NCBI GenBank assembly: GCA_030525685.1
Contig: JAUNEG010000006.1
Coordinates: forward strand, 1 to 64,000
Length of the DNA stretch: 64,000 nucleotides
Direction: 5' to 3'
Origin: Atopobiaceae bacterium
GTDB taxonomy: Bacteria > Actinomycetota > Coriobacteriia > Coriobacteriales > Atopobiaceae
The first letter of the stretch is position 1, and every line of letters begins with the position of its first letter. The notes under the pieces were generated by a model. It ran no database searches. It worked only from the letters and a program-made list of their open reading frames with translations, and was not told where the DNA came from. Below, piece by piece: positions 17,708-26,178 of this stretch. The translations under genes and the position numbers were made by a program.

Positions 17708-17713
17708 TAGGAT
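17708..17713 (+). promoter_or_regulatory. -10 box TAGGAT for murG
   Basis: GCTAGGATAGGGTGACC lies 34 bases before the chosen murG ATG. It supports ATG 17747 over the upstream GTG 17717, which would sit at about the transcription start. Confidence 0.5.
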
Positions 17714-17746
17714 AGGGTGACCGACAGCGGACGGACGGAGGACGGC

Positions 17747-18874
17747 ATGGCCGAGAAGCACCTTGAGGTGGCAGTCGCGGCGGGCGGCACGGCGGGGCAC
17801 ATCAACCCGGCGCTCGCGCTTGCGGAGGAGCTGCGCGACCGCGGCCATCACGTGAGGTTCTTCGGACAGACCACCAAGCTCGAGGGACGGCTCGTCCCTG
17901 AGGCGGGCTTCGAGCTCGTGCCGGTCGTGGTCTCCGGCTTCGACCGCTCGCGCCCCTGGACGCTCGCGACCTCGCTCTACCGCATGCGCCGGGCGCAGTC
18001 GCAGATCGCCAGGCTCTTCTCGGCCGAGGGCGCGCCCGACGTCGCCGTGGGCTTCGGCGCCTACGTCGAGATGGCGCTGCTCAACTGCTGCCACCGCCTC
18101 GGCGTCCCCTACGTGCTCCACGAGCAGAACTCGGTGCCGGGCCTCGCGAACAAGGCGCTCGCGCCGCACGCCTCGCGCGTGTGCATCTCCGTCCCGGCCG
18201 CGCGCGCCGCCTTCGAGCGCGAGGGCCGCGCCGCCCGCGAGGTCGTCCTCACCGGCAACCCCGTGCGCCGCAGCGTCGTGAACGCCAGCCGCGACGAGGG
18301 CCGCGCCGCCTTCGGCGTCGAGCCGCACGAGACGATGCTTCTGGTCTTCGGCGGCTCGCTCGGCGCCGCGCACATCAACGAGGGCGTCGGCCGCCTCAAG
18401 CGCGAGCTGCTCTCGCGCGAGGGCCTCGTCGTCGTGCACTCCACGGGCGCCGACGGCTTCGACGAGACGGTCTCGGCGCTCGCGCTCGCCCCCGAGGAGC
18501 AGATCCGCTGGCGCGTGATGCCCTACATCTCCAACATGGGCCAGGCGCTCGCCGCGGCCGACCTCGTGCTCTCCCGCGCCGGCGCCTCCTCGATCGCGGA
18601 GATCGCCGCCGTGGGCGTGCCGAGCCTGCTCGTGCCCTACCCGCACGCCACGGCCGACCACCAGACCACCAACGCGCGCTTCCTCGTGGACGCCGGCGCC
18701 GCCGAGCTGCTGGCGGACGAGAGGATCGACGCGCCCGAGTTCGCCTCGACGCTGCTCGGGCTCCTCGACGACCCCGGCCGCCGCGCCGCCATGCGCGAGG
18801 CCGCGCTCGCGCTCGCCCAGTCCCGGGCCGCCGCGCGCCTCGCCGACGAGGTGGAGCGCGCCGCCGGCCTCTAG
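17747..18874 (+). CDS. murG: UDP-GlcNAc:lipid I GlcNAc transferase
   Basis: Peripheral membrane glycosyltransferase converting lipid I to lipid II. The 375-residue GT-B product has the GGTAGHINPALALAEEL N-terminal motif, a GFGAYVEM segment, HEQNSVPGLANK, GGSLGAAHINEG and the UDP-GlcNAc site SRAGASSIAEIAAVGVPSLLVP. A GGAGG ribosome-binding site precedes ATG 17747. It has its own promoter and a repeat block upstream, so the dcw cluster is probably more than one transcript. Confidence 0.95.
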   Translation: MAEKHLEVAVAAGGTAGHINPALALAEELRDRGHHVRFFGQTTKLEGRLVPEAGFELVPVVVSGFDRSRPWTLATSLYRMRRAQSQIARLFSAEGAPDVAVGFGAYVEMALLNCCHRLGVPYVLHEQNSVPGLANKALAPHASRVCISVPAARAAFEREGRAAREVVLTGNPVRRSVVNASRDEGRAAFGVEPHETMLLVFGGSLGAAHINEGVGRLKRELLSREGLVVVHSTGADGFDETVSALALAPEEQIRWRVMPYISNMGQALAAADLVLSRAGASSIAEIAAVGVPSLLVPYPHATADHQTTNARFLVDAGAAELLADERIDAPEFASTLLGLLDDPGRRAAMREAALALAQSRAAARLADEVERAAGL

Positions 18875-18896
18875 CGGCCGGAGCTGCCCACAGAAC

Positions 18897-18967
18897 CGAG
18901 AAGGGCCGTGTCGCCCGCCGTCCTCAACCCAGGCGTGAGGACGCGGAGGGAGTGTGTCCTTCTCGCC
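18897..18967. repeat. Nested palindrome between murG and murC
   Basis: CGAGAAGG (18897-18904) pairs with CCTTCTCG (18958-18965), and inside them CGTCCTCA (18919-18926) pairs with TGAGGACG (18936-18943) around a 9-base loop. It is a compact example of the recurring two-layer architecture. Confidence 0.7.
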
Positions 18968-18996
18968 GGGAGGCCCGGGCGCGCGGCCTTTTGGGA

Positions 18997-19002
18997 TACA
19001 GT
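18997..19002 (+). promoter_or_regulatory. -10 box TACAGT for murC
   Basis: GGGATACAGTAGAG lies about 40 bases before the murC ATG, after the spacer palindrome. Weak alone, but positioned like the other spacer promoters. Confidence 0.4.
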
Positions 19003-19041
19003 AGAGCGCGTATGCAACGATACAGACGGAGGCCTCACACC

Positions 19042-20463
19042 ATGCCCGAGACAGCAAACGTTACGAGCGCCCACTTCATCGGCATCGGCGGCGCCGGCAT
19101 GAGCGGCATCGCCCTCGTCCTGCACGAGCGCGGCTGCCGCGTCACGGGCTCCGACCTCAAGAGCTCCCACTACGTCCGCGAGCTCGAGGCCGTGGGGATC
19201 GATGTCCGCGTCGGCCACGACGCCGCGACGATCGACGCCGTCTCCCCGCAGGTCGTGGTGACCTCCACCGCGATCCCCGAGACCAACCCCGAGGTCGTCC
19301 GCGCTCGCGAGCTGGGCATCCCCATCTGGCCGCGCGCGAAGATGCTGTCGTACCTGTCCGGCGCCTCCACCACGGTCGCCGTGGCGGGCACCCACGGCAA
19401 GACGACCACGTCCTCGATGGTCGCCACGATGCTCGACAAGATGGGCCTCGACCCGTCGTTCCTCATCGGCGGCGTCGTGGAGGGCTACGACACCAACGGT
19501 CGCAACGGCTCCGGCGAGCACTTCGTCTGCGAGGCGGACGAGTCCGACGGCTCCTTCCTCTACCTGCACCCCAGCGTCGTCGTGGTGACCAACATCGAGG
19601 CCGACCACCTCGACCACTACGGCACGCTGGAGAACATCGAGAAGACCTTCTGCACGTTCATGGGCCTCGCCGGCGACGCCGGCACCGTCATCGTCAACGG
19701 CGACGTGGCGCGCTACGTCGAGCTCGCTCGCTCCACGGGCCGCCGCGTGCTCACCTACGGCTTCGACCCCTCCTGCGACTACGTCTGCCTGCCCGAGGCG
19801 CCCACCCATGCGCTGGCCAGCAACTTCTCCGTGCGCCTCCCGGGCGGCGAGAAGACCGTCCGCGTGACCATCTCCGCCAACCCCGGCCGCCACAACATGG
19901 CCAACGCCACCGCCGCGATCGCCGTGGCGGACGCGCTCGGGCTCGACGCCGACGCCGCGGCGACGGCGCTGTCCCAGTTCAAGGGCGCGCGTCGCCGCTT
20001 CACCCACGTGGGCGACGTCGCGGGCGTGACCGTGGTCGACGACTACGGCCACCACCCGACCGAGGTCCGCGCCACGCTCGCCGCCGCGTCCGAGCTGCCC
20101 TTCAAGCGGATCGTCTGCGTGTTCCAGCCGCACCGCTACAGCCGCACGCAGGCCCTCGCCGCCGAGTTCGGCACCGCCTTCGACCAGGCGGACGTCCTGC
20201 GCGTCATGGACGTCTTCGGCGCCGGCGAGATGCCCGTCCCGGGCGTCTCCGGCAAGACCGTCGTGGAGTCGGTGCGCCACACCGGAAACGTCGCCGACGT
20301 CGTCTACGTCCCCAACCGCCGTCACCTCATCGAGAACCTCTGCGACCTGGTGCGCCCCGGCGACCTGCTCATCACGCAGGGCGCGGGCGACGTCACCTCC
20401 GTCGGCCCCGCGTTCATCAAGGCCATGAACGAGCGCGCCGCCGAGAAGGGCTCGTGCCGTTGA
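19042..20463 (+). CDS. murC: UDP-N-acetylmuramate–L-alanine ligase
   Basis: First Mur ligase, adding L-Ala to UDP-MurNAc. The 473-residue product begins with the Rossmann GIGGAGMSGIALVLHERG, then GTHGKTTTSSM, ADESDGSFLYLHPSVVVVTNIEADHL-type middle motifs and DDYGHHPTEV in the C-terminal domain. The frame is open far upstream inside murG; ATG 19042 with GGAGG nine bases earlier and the new promoter fix the start. The stop overlaps the murB GTG. Confidence 0.95.
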   Translation: MPETANVTSAHFIGIGGAGMSGIALVLHERGCRVTGSDLKSSHYVRELEAVGIDVRVGHDAATIDAVSPQVVVTSTAIPETNPEVVRARELGIPIWPRAKMLSYLSGASTTVAVAGTHGKTTTSSMVATMLDKMGLDPSFLIGGVVEGYDTNGRNGSGEHFVCEADESDGSFLYLHPSVVVVTNIEADHLDHYGTLENIEKTFCTFMGLAGDAGTVIVNGDVARYVELARSTGRRVLTYGFDPSCDYVCLPEAPTHALASNFSVRLPGGEKTVRVTISANPGRHNMANATAAIAVADALGLDADAAATALSQFKGARRRFTHVGDVAGVTVVDDYGHHPTEVRATLAAASELPFKRIVCVFQPHRYSRTQALAAEFGTAFDQADVLRVMDVFGAGEMPVPGVSGKTVVESVRHTGNVADVVYVPNRRHLIENLCDLVRPGDLLITQGAGDVTSVGPAFIKAMNERAAEKGSCR

Positions 20464-21374
20464 GCCTCTTCAATGCCTACATGAGCCTCTCGGGCGCGGT
20501 CGACGCCTCCGTCGAGCGCGACGTGCCCCTCGCGCGCCACACGAGCTACCGCATAGGTGGCCCCGCGGCGCTGTTCGTGCGCCCGCGCGACTACGAGGCG
20601 CTCGCGCGCACCGTGTCCGTCCTGGGCGACGAGGGCGTGCGCTGGGTCATCCTGGGCAAGGGCTCCAACGTCCTTGTCGACGACGCCGGCTACGACGGCT
20701 GCGTGATCACCCTCGACGAAGAGTTCTCCCAGGTCAGGATAGGGGAGGACAACACGCTCACCGCGGGTGCGGGCGCCCTGCTCTCCCGCGTGGTGAACGA
20801 GGCGCTGCGCGCCGGCCTCTCCGGCCTGGAGCCGTGCGTCGGCATCCCGGGGACGCTCGGCGGCGCCCTGGCCATGGACGCGGGCACGCGTCGGGAGTGG
20901 ATCGGCCGCCGCGTGCGCGACCTGGTGGTCCTGCGCCCCGGCGAGGGCCTGCACCGCTACGACGGCGACGAGGTGAGCTGGGGGTACCGCTCGACGTCGA
21001 TCCCCACCTCAGAGATCATCCTCGAGGCCACGCTCGCCCTCATGCCCGCCGAGAAGGACGCCATCGCCGCGGACATGGACGCCCGCCTGCGCCGCCGGCG
21101 CAAGGCGCAGCCGCTCTCCCAGCCGAGCTGCGGCTCGGTCTTCCGCAACCCGCCCGACGGCTCCGCCGGCCAGCTCATCGCCTCCTGCGGGCTCTCCGGC
21201 GCCGAGTGCGGCGGGGCGCAGATCTCGCCCGTGCACGCCAACTTCATCGTCAACCGCGGCCGCGCCACGGCCGCCGACGTCCTCGCCCTGATCACCCGCG
21301 CCCATGACGCCGTTCTCGAGCGTCACGGCGTCGACCTCTCCTGCGAGGTCAAGTTCCTCGGCTTCGGGGGGTAG
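20454..21374 (+). CDS. murB: UDP-N-acetylenolpyruvoylglucosamine reductase
   Basis: FAD enzyme that reduces the enolpyruvyl group to give UDP-MurNAc. The 306-residue product has the FAD-binding signatures TSYRIGGPAALFVRP, ILGKGSNVLV and GIPGTLGGALAMDAG, and the C-terminal QPSCGSVFRNP with the catalytic Ser region typical of type II MurB. It begins at GTG 20454 inside the murC 3' end, a 10-base overlap that implies coupling. Confidence 0.94.
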   Translation: MPLSLFNAYMSLSGAVDASVERDVPLARHTSYRIGGPAALFVRPRDYEALARTVSVLGDEGVRWVILGKGSNVLVDDAGYDGCVITLDEEFSQVRIGEDNTLTAGAGALLSRVVNEALRAGLSGLEPCVGIPGTLGGALAMDAGTRREWIGRRVRDLVVLRPGEGLHRYDGDEVSWGYRSTSIPTSEIILEATLALMPAEKDAIAADMDARLRRRRKAQPLSQPSCGSVFRNPPDGSAGQLIASCGLSGAECGGAQISPVHANFIVNRGRATAADVLALITRAHDAVLERHGVDLSCEVKFLGFGG

Positions 21375-21377
21375 CGC

Positions 21378-22475
21378 GTGGCTGACGGCAAGAGGAGGGC
21401 CACCCCGCGCAAGCGGGAGAAGGCCCCTGCGCAGAAGAGGGCAGCGACCCCCAAGACCCCCCAGGCGCCCCGCCGCGCCCCTGCCGCGCGTCCCACCGGC
21501 GCTGCGGCGCCCACCGCGCGTCGGACCAAGGAGAGGGCCGGCGGCGGGCTCAGGCTCCCGAGCGTCGCGCCGCGCGGCGAGAAGGCCGACGGCCCGCAGC
21601 CTCGCCAGCGCCGCCTCCGGCACCAGCGCGGCCAGGCCCTGAGGACCGCCGGGATCGTCGCGGCCTGCGTCGCCGCCCTCGCCCTCGTGGCCGTCGTCGC
21701 CCTCTTCGTGCTGCGCAACACCTCGGCCTTCGAGATCTCCTCGATCGAGGTCGAGCCCACCGGGCACGTGAGCGCCGAGTCCGTGCAGAGCCTCGCGCAG
21801 GTCCCCGCCGGGTCGACCCTGCTCAACGTCGACACCAACGCGATCGAGGAGGCGCTCAGGAAGAACCCCTGGGTCGCCTCGGTCGACTTCGACCGGCGCT
21901 TCCCGAGCACGCTCGGCATTCGGATCCAGGAGCAGCGCGTCGACGCGCTCGTGCTCATGAGCTCGGGCGCCGTCGCGTGGTACCTGAGCGACCAGGGTAC
22001 GTGGATCGAGCCGGTCATGGTCGAGCCGACCGAGGGGCAGTCGACCAACGACGCCGCGCTCGCGATCGCGAGGGACAACGGCTGCCTGCTCATAGTGGAC
22101 GTCCCCGCCACGGTCGAGCCGTCTGCCGGCGCCGAGGCGAGCGACGCGACGCTCGACGCGGTGTCGCAGTTCCGCGAGGGCTTCTCGTCCGACTTCGACG
22201 CGCGGATCGTCTGCTTCCGCGCCCCCTCCGCCGAGGGAATCTCCTGCGTGCTCGAGAACGGGGTCGAGGTGTCCCTCGGCGCCCCCACCGACATCGCCGA
22301 GAAGGAGCGCATCGTCGAGGGCTACCTCGCCGAGCACGAGGGCGGCCTGCTCCTCATCAACGTTCGCGTGGTCTCGAGCCCCGCCTACCGCGAGCTCAGC
22401 TCCGACAACCTCACCTTCGGCAGCGGCGTGAGCCCCGAGGAGGAGCCCGAGGAGCCGGCCGAGACGGCCGAGTGA
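21378..22475 (+). CDS. ftsQ: Cell division protein FtsQ/DivIB
   Basis: Bitopic divisome scaffold that binds FtsL and its partner. The 365-residue product has a long Lys/Arg/Pro/Ala-rich cytoplasmic N-terminus (~90 residues), one membrane span (TAGIVAACVAALALVAVVAL), a POTRA domain starting FEISSIEVEPTGHVS with STLLNVDTNAIEEALRKNPW, and a beta domain with an acidic tail. GTG 21378 lies three bases past murB. Confidence 0.9.
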   Translation: MADGKRRATPRKREKAPAQKRAATPKTPQAPRRAPAARPTGAAAPTARRTKERAGGGLRLPSVAPRGEKADGPQPRQRRLRHQRGQALRTAGIVAACVAALALVAVVALFVLRNTSAFEISSIEVEPTGHVSAESVQSLAQVPAGSTLLNVDTNAIEEALRKNPWVASVDFDRRFPSTLGIRIQEQRVDALVLMSSGAVAWYLSDQGTWIEPVMVEPTEGQSTNDAALAIARDNGCLLIVDVPATVEPSAGAEASDATLDAVSQFREGFSSDFDARIVCFRAPSAEGISCVLENGVEVSLGAPTDIAEKERIVEGYLAEHEGGLLLINVRVVSSPAYRELSSDNLTFGSGVSPEEEPEEPAETAE

Positions 22476-22484
22476 CCCTCGGTC

Positions 22485-22604
22485 CTTCTCGCCGTCCCTC
22501 CCGCCCCGCGCCCGAGCGCCGCAGCTGCCCCTGAGTGACGGGTTTTACCGCCCGCGATGCCATCTCTCGACGCGCGGTACGCAGAACCCGTCACTCGTGA
22601 CGGG
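22485..22604. repeat. Inverted repeat block upstream of ftsZ
   Basis: CTTCTCGCC (22485-22493) is followed by an inverted pair: GAGTGACGGGTTTTACCG... (22533-22556) and its near-complement ending AACCCGTCACTC (22571-22596). The forward unit matches the one after recN (5321-5343) at most positions. The bases between this block and the ftsZ start hold the leader described next. Confidence 0.75.
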
Positions 22605-22655
22605 GGAGGAGGATAGCCCCCCTCACCTGCCGAATCCACATTCTCGTCACACGAC

Positions 22656-22803
22656 TTGACGGCGAACCCTCGAGTGTGCCAAGATACGTCGCTTTATCCC
22701 AAGCGTCGGGGTTAACTTGACCTTTAGGGTTTGCCTCGTACGGGACAGGGCGACACACGCACAGTGCTCCAAACGACGTACGAACGAAGGCAAGGAGAAC
22801 ACG
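22656..22803 (+). promoter_or_regulatory. ftsZ promoter/leader region
   Basis: A TTGACG at 22656-22661 and a TTGACC near 22718 are candidate -35 boxes; GATACG (22683-22688) is a poor -10 with long spacing. The DNA is noticeably less GC-rich than the genes around it. The leader ends in an AAGGAGA ribosome-binding site before ATG 22804. Promoter details are uncertain. Confidence 0.35.
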
Positions 22804-23970
22804 ATGATCAAGGACACCGACACCCTCAGCAACTATCTCGCCGTCATCAAGGTCGTCGGCGTGGGCGGCGGCGGCACCAACGCCGTGAACCGCATGATCG
22901 AGGAGGGCATCCGCGGCGTCGAGTTCGTCGCCGTGAACACCGACGCCCAGGCGCTCGCCATCTCCGACGCCGACATCAAGGTCCACATCGGCACCGACAT
23001 CACCAAGGGCCTCGGCGCGGGCGCCAACCCCGAGGTCGGCAAGGAGGCCGCCGAGGACTCCCGCGACGAGATCAAGGCCGCGCTCGCCGGCTCCGACATG
23101 GTCTTCATCACCGCGGGCGAGGGCGGCGGCACCGGCACGGGCGCCGCGCCGGTCGTGGCCGACATCGCCAAGAACGACGTGGGCGCGCTCACCGTGGGCG
23201 TCGTCACCAAGCCGTTCACCTTCGAGGGCCGCAAGCGCTACGCCTCCGCGACCGACGGCATCTCCAACCTCACCGAGAACGTCGACACGCTGATCGTCAT
23301 CCCCAACGACCGCCTGCTCGACCTCTCCGAGAAGAAGACCACCATGCTCGAGGCCTTCCGCATGGCCGACGACGTGCTGTGCCAGGGCACCCAGGGCATC
23401 ACCGACCTCATCACGGTCCCGGGCCTCATCAACCTCGACTTCGCCGACGTCTGCACGATCATGAAGGGCGCCGGCACGGCCATGATGGGCATCGGCACCG
23501 CCTCCGGCGACAACCGCGCCACCGACGCCGCCGAGGAGGCCATCTCCAGCCGCCTGCTCGAGAGCTCCATCGACGGCGCCACGCGCGTGCTGCTGTCCAT
23601 CGCCGGCAACAAGGACCTCGGCATCCAGGAGATCAACGACGCCGCCGACCTCGTCGCCAAGAACGTCGACCCCGACGCCAACATCATCTTCGGGACCGTC
23701 GTCGACGAGTCCCTCGGCGACCAGGTCCGCGTGACCGTCATCGCCACCGGCTTCAACGACGCCAACGTCCAGCAGACGCTGCCGTCCATGGCCGCGCCCG
23801 TCGCGCGCCCGGCCGCCCGCGAGCGCGCCGCCGCCAAGCCGGCCTCCGCGCCCGCCCCGGCCGCCCAGCCGGCGTCCATGCCGATCAACGTGAGCCGCCC
23901 GGCCTCGTCCTCCTCGTCCAACGACAAGGAGTTCGACATCCCCGACTTCCTCAAGCGCAGCCGTCTCTAG
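22804..23970 (+). CDS. ftsZ: Cell division GTPase FtsZ
   Basis: Tubulin homologue that forms the division ring. The 388-residue product has [15 protein letters not shown] at the N-terminus, the tubulin signature [13 protein letters not shown], and the synergy-loop region [16 protein letters not shown] Pro/Ala/Ser linker leads to the C-terminal peptide [11 protein letters not shown], the docking site for SepF and other tethers. Upstream in-frame starts exist, but ATG 22804 has an AAGGAGA site. With no ftsA in the cluster, SepF encoded nearby is the likely membrane anchor. Confidence 0.97.
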   Translation: MIKDTDTLSNYLAVIKVVGVGGGGTNAVNRMIEEGIRGVEFVAVNTDAQALAISDADIKVHIGTDITKGLGAGANPEVGKEAAEDSRDEIKAALAGSDMVFITAGEGGGTGTGAAPVVADIAKNDVGALTVGVVTKPFTFEGRKRYASATDGISNLTENVDTLIVIPNDRLLDLSEKKTTMLEAFRMADDVLCQGTQGITDLITVPGLINLDFADVCTIMKGAGTAMMGIGTASGDNRATDAAEEAISSRLLESSIDGATRVLLSIAGNKDLGIQEINDAADLVAKNVDPDANIIFGTVVDESLGDQVRVTVIATGFNDANVQQTLPSMAAPVARPAARERAAAKPASAPAPAAQPASMPINVSRPASSSSSNDKEFDIPDFLKRSRL

Positions 23971-23972
23971 CG

Positions 23973-24788
23973 ATGGCCTCGCTCACGCGACAGACCTCTG
24001 GCGGCGTGACCCTGCTCACGGACGAGTCCCGTCCGGGCGGGGTCACGCTCGCGTTCACGGAGCGCACGGGCGGCGTCTCGGCCGCGCCGTACGCCTCGCT
24101 CAACCTCGGCGCGCGCTGCGGTGACGACCCCGCCTGCGTGGCCGAGAACCGCCGGCGCGCCCTGGCTGCGGTCGGCGCCGAGGGCCTCCTCGACCGCCTG
24201 CTGGTCCCGCGTCAGGTCCACGGCGACCACGTGGTGAGCGTCCGCTCCGCCGAGCCGGACGCCCTGGCCGCCGCCCGCGCCGAGGCCGAGGCGGGCGCCG
24301 ACGCCGTCGTCTGCACGGCCCCGGGCGTGCCGGTCCTCATGTGCTTCGCGGACTGCGTGCCCGTGGTGCTGGTCGCCCCGGGGGCGTTCGCCGTGGCCCA
24401 CTCCGGCTGGCGCGGCACGATCGCGCGCATCGCCGAGAAGGCGGCGCGCGCGCTCTGCGCAGAGTCGGGCTGCACGCCCTCCGAGCTTCTCGCCTACGTG
24501 GGCCCGCACGTCGGTGCGGCCGACTACGAGGTCTCCGAGGAGCTCGCCGCGCGCTTCGCCGCCGAGTTCGGGCCTGCCGTCGTGCCGACGCCGCGCCACC
24601 TCGACCTGACGGCCGCCGTCGTGTCCGCGCTCGCATCCGCCGGCGTGGGCGAGAGGAACGTGGCGGTCTGCGACGTCTCCACGGCGAGCGCGACCGACCG
24701 GTTCTTCTCGTACCGCGCCGAGTCCGGGGAGACCGGCCGTCACGGCGCGATTGCGCTCATCGGAGCGGGGGAGGCGACGCTCGGGTGA
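23973..24788 (+). CDS. pgeF: PgeF/YfiH family (laccase-domain) protein
   Basis: Members hydrolyse mis-ligated UDP-MurNAc dipeptides (PgeF) or act on purine nucleosides. The 271-residue product has the family metal-site motifs: LVPRQVHGDHVVSV, MCFADCVPVVL, AVAHSGWRGTIARIAEKA and YVGPHVGAADYEV. It begins three bases after ftsZ and overlaps yggS by GTGA, a typical ftsZ-pgeF-yggS-sepF order. Confidence 0.9.
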   Translation: MASLTRQTSGGVTLLTDESRPGGVTLAFTERTGGVSAAPYASLNLGARCGDDPACVAENRRRALAAVGAEGLLDRLLVPRQVHGDHVVSVRSAEPDALAAARAEAEAGADAVVCTAPGVPVLMCFADCVPVVLVAPGAFAVAHSGWRGTIARIAEKAARALCAESGCTPSELLAYVGPHVGAADYEVSEELAARFAAEFGPAVVPTPRHLDLTAAVVSALASAGVGERNVAVCDVSTASATDRFFSYRAESGETGRHGAIALIGAGEATLG

Positions 24789-25513
24789 GCGGCGAGCCGA
24801 GGTCATACGAGACGTTTCTGCGGGACCGCCGCGAGGCGATCCTCACCCGGATCGCGGACGCCGCGCGCCGCGCCGGGCGCGAGCCGGGCGAGGTCGAGGC
24901 CATAGCCGTCTCGAAGACGGTCGACGCCGACGCCGCCCTTCTCGCCATGCGCGCGGGCTGGCGCCTCTTCGGCGAGAACCGCCCGCAGGAGCTCGGGCGC
25001 AAGCTCGAGGCCCTGCAGGGCAGCCCCGAGGCCGCCGGCGTCTCCTTCGACATGATCGGCAACCTGCAGAAGAACAAGATCAACCAGGTGATCGGGCGTG
25101 TCCGCCTGATCCACTCCATCTCCTCGGGGCACCTCGCCGAGGCGGTCTCGACGCGCTGCGAGGCGCGCGGGATCGTGGCGGACGTGCTCCTCGAGACCAA
25201 CGTCTCCGGTGAGCGCTCGAAGTCGGGCTTCTCTCCCGATGAGCTGCGCGCGTCCGTCGAGGGCATCCTGGGGCTGCCGGGCATCTCGGTCCGCGGCCTC
25301 ATGACGATGGCCCCCGCCGGCGACGCCGACGCGGCGAGAAGGACCTTCTCGGGCCTGCGCGAGCTGGCGGAGGAGCTGCGTCTGCGCACGGGCCTGCCGC
25401 TGCGCACGCTCTCGTGCGGTATGAGCGACGACTTCCAGATCGCGGTGGAGGAGGGCTCGACCCTCGTCCGCCTAGGACGATGCGTGTTCGACCGAGGTTA
25501 CGACCTCGCATAG
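24785..25513 (+). CDS. yggS: YggS-family PLP-binding protein
   Basis: A PLP-binding barrel protein that helps vitamin B6 homeostasis; not known to be catalytic. The 242-residue product has the PLP Lys in EAIAVSKTV, FGENRPQELGRKLEAL, HMIGNLQKNK-type segment (here FDMIGNLQKNKINQV), RGLMTMAP and LSCGMSDDFQIAVEEGSTLVRLG. GTG 24785 overlaps the pgeF stop. At 25335-25351 rare AGA AGG codons give a perfect palindrome (see findings). Confidence 0.93.
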   Translation: MSGEPRSYETFLRDRREAILTRIADAARRAGREPGEVEAIAVSKTVDADAALLAMRAGWRLFGENRPQELGRKLEALQGSPEAAGVSFDMIGNLQKNKINQVIGRVRLIHSISSGHLAEAVSTRCEARGIVADVLLETNVSGERSKSGFSPDELRASVEGILGLPGISVRGLMTMAPAGDADAARRTFSGLRELAEELRLRTGLPLRTLSCGMSDDFQIAVEEGSTLVRLGRCVFDRGYDLA

Positions 25514-25516
25514 TAT
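25511..25516 (+). promoter_or_regulatory. Possible -10 box TAGTAT for sepF
   Basis: GCATAGTATGGGC overlaps the yggS stop and lies 37 bases before the sepF ATG, which has AAGAAGGG upstream. It could give sepF its own transcript. Confidence 0.4.
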
Positions 25517-25552
25517 GGGCTGCGCCGCTGGCGCGCGAAAGAAGGGTCAACC

Positions 25553-26167
25553 ATGAGCTTCCTCGACACGATCAAGGACCGCCTGCGCGGCGTCGACGAC
25601 TACCACGAGGACGACTACTACGACGAGGACTACGAGTCCGACGGCTACGAGCAGGACGACCGCCGCTCCCGCGACGCCGGCGGCAGCGGCCGGCTGCTGG
25701 GCACCAAGCCGCGCCCCGAGGCCGAGAGCATCTCCGTCTACACCCGCTCCGGCCGCCCGGTGAGCGCCACGCCCGCCGAGCAGCCGCAGTCCCGCGGCTA
25801 CGGCGCCTACCAGCCGTCCGACTCCTACCGCGCGAGCTACGACGCCGACGCGTCCGCCGACCTGGGCGCCACCATGCGCGTCACCACCTCGCAGCTGCCG
25901 CCCTACGTCCTGCGCCCCGTCTCCTACGACGACGTCCAGACCGTCGTGCAGCGCGTGCGCACCAACCAGCCCGTGGTCCTCGTGTTCCGCAACACCAACA
26001 TCGAGATCGCCAAGCGCATCCTCGACTTCAGCTTCGGCTTCTCCTACGGCGTGAACGGCTCGGTCACCGAGCTCGGCGACCGCGTCTTCGCCGTGCTGCC
26101 CGCCGGCGCGTCGCTCAGCGCCGCCGACCTCGACAAGCTCGTCGCCGACGGCGACCTCGTCCGCTAG
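25553..26167 (+). CDS. sepF: Cell division protein SepF
   Basis: SepF binds membrane through its N-terminal helix and ties FtsZ filaments to it. The 204-residue product starts MSFLDTIKDRLRGVDD (amphipathic helix), then an acidic Asp/Tyr-rich linker, and a C-terminal SepF core (LRPVSYDDVQTVVQRVRTNQ, VFRNTNIEIAKRILDFSFG, FAVLPAG). In bacteria lacking FtsA it is the main FtsZ anchor, which fits this cluster. Confidence 0.94.
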   Translation: MSFLDTIKDRLRGVDDYHEDDYYDEDYESDGYEQDDRRSRDAGGSGRLLGTKPRPEAESISVYTRSGRPVSATPAEQPQSRGYGAYQPSDSYRASYDADASADLGATMRVTTSQLPPYVLRPVSYDDVQTVVQRVRTNQPVVLVFRNTNIEIAKRILDFSFGFSYGVNGSVTELGDRVFAVLPAGASLSAADLDKLVADGDLVR

Positions 26168-26178
26168 GGGGTCGCGCC

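Noticed and set aside
18181-19041. Extended N-terminus of murC reaching into murG
   Set aside because: The upstream part is Arg-rich shadow sequence inside murG; promoter and ribosome-binding site fix ATG 19042.
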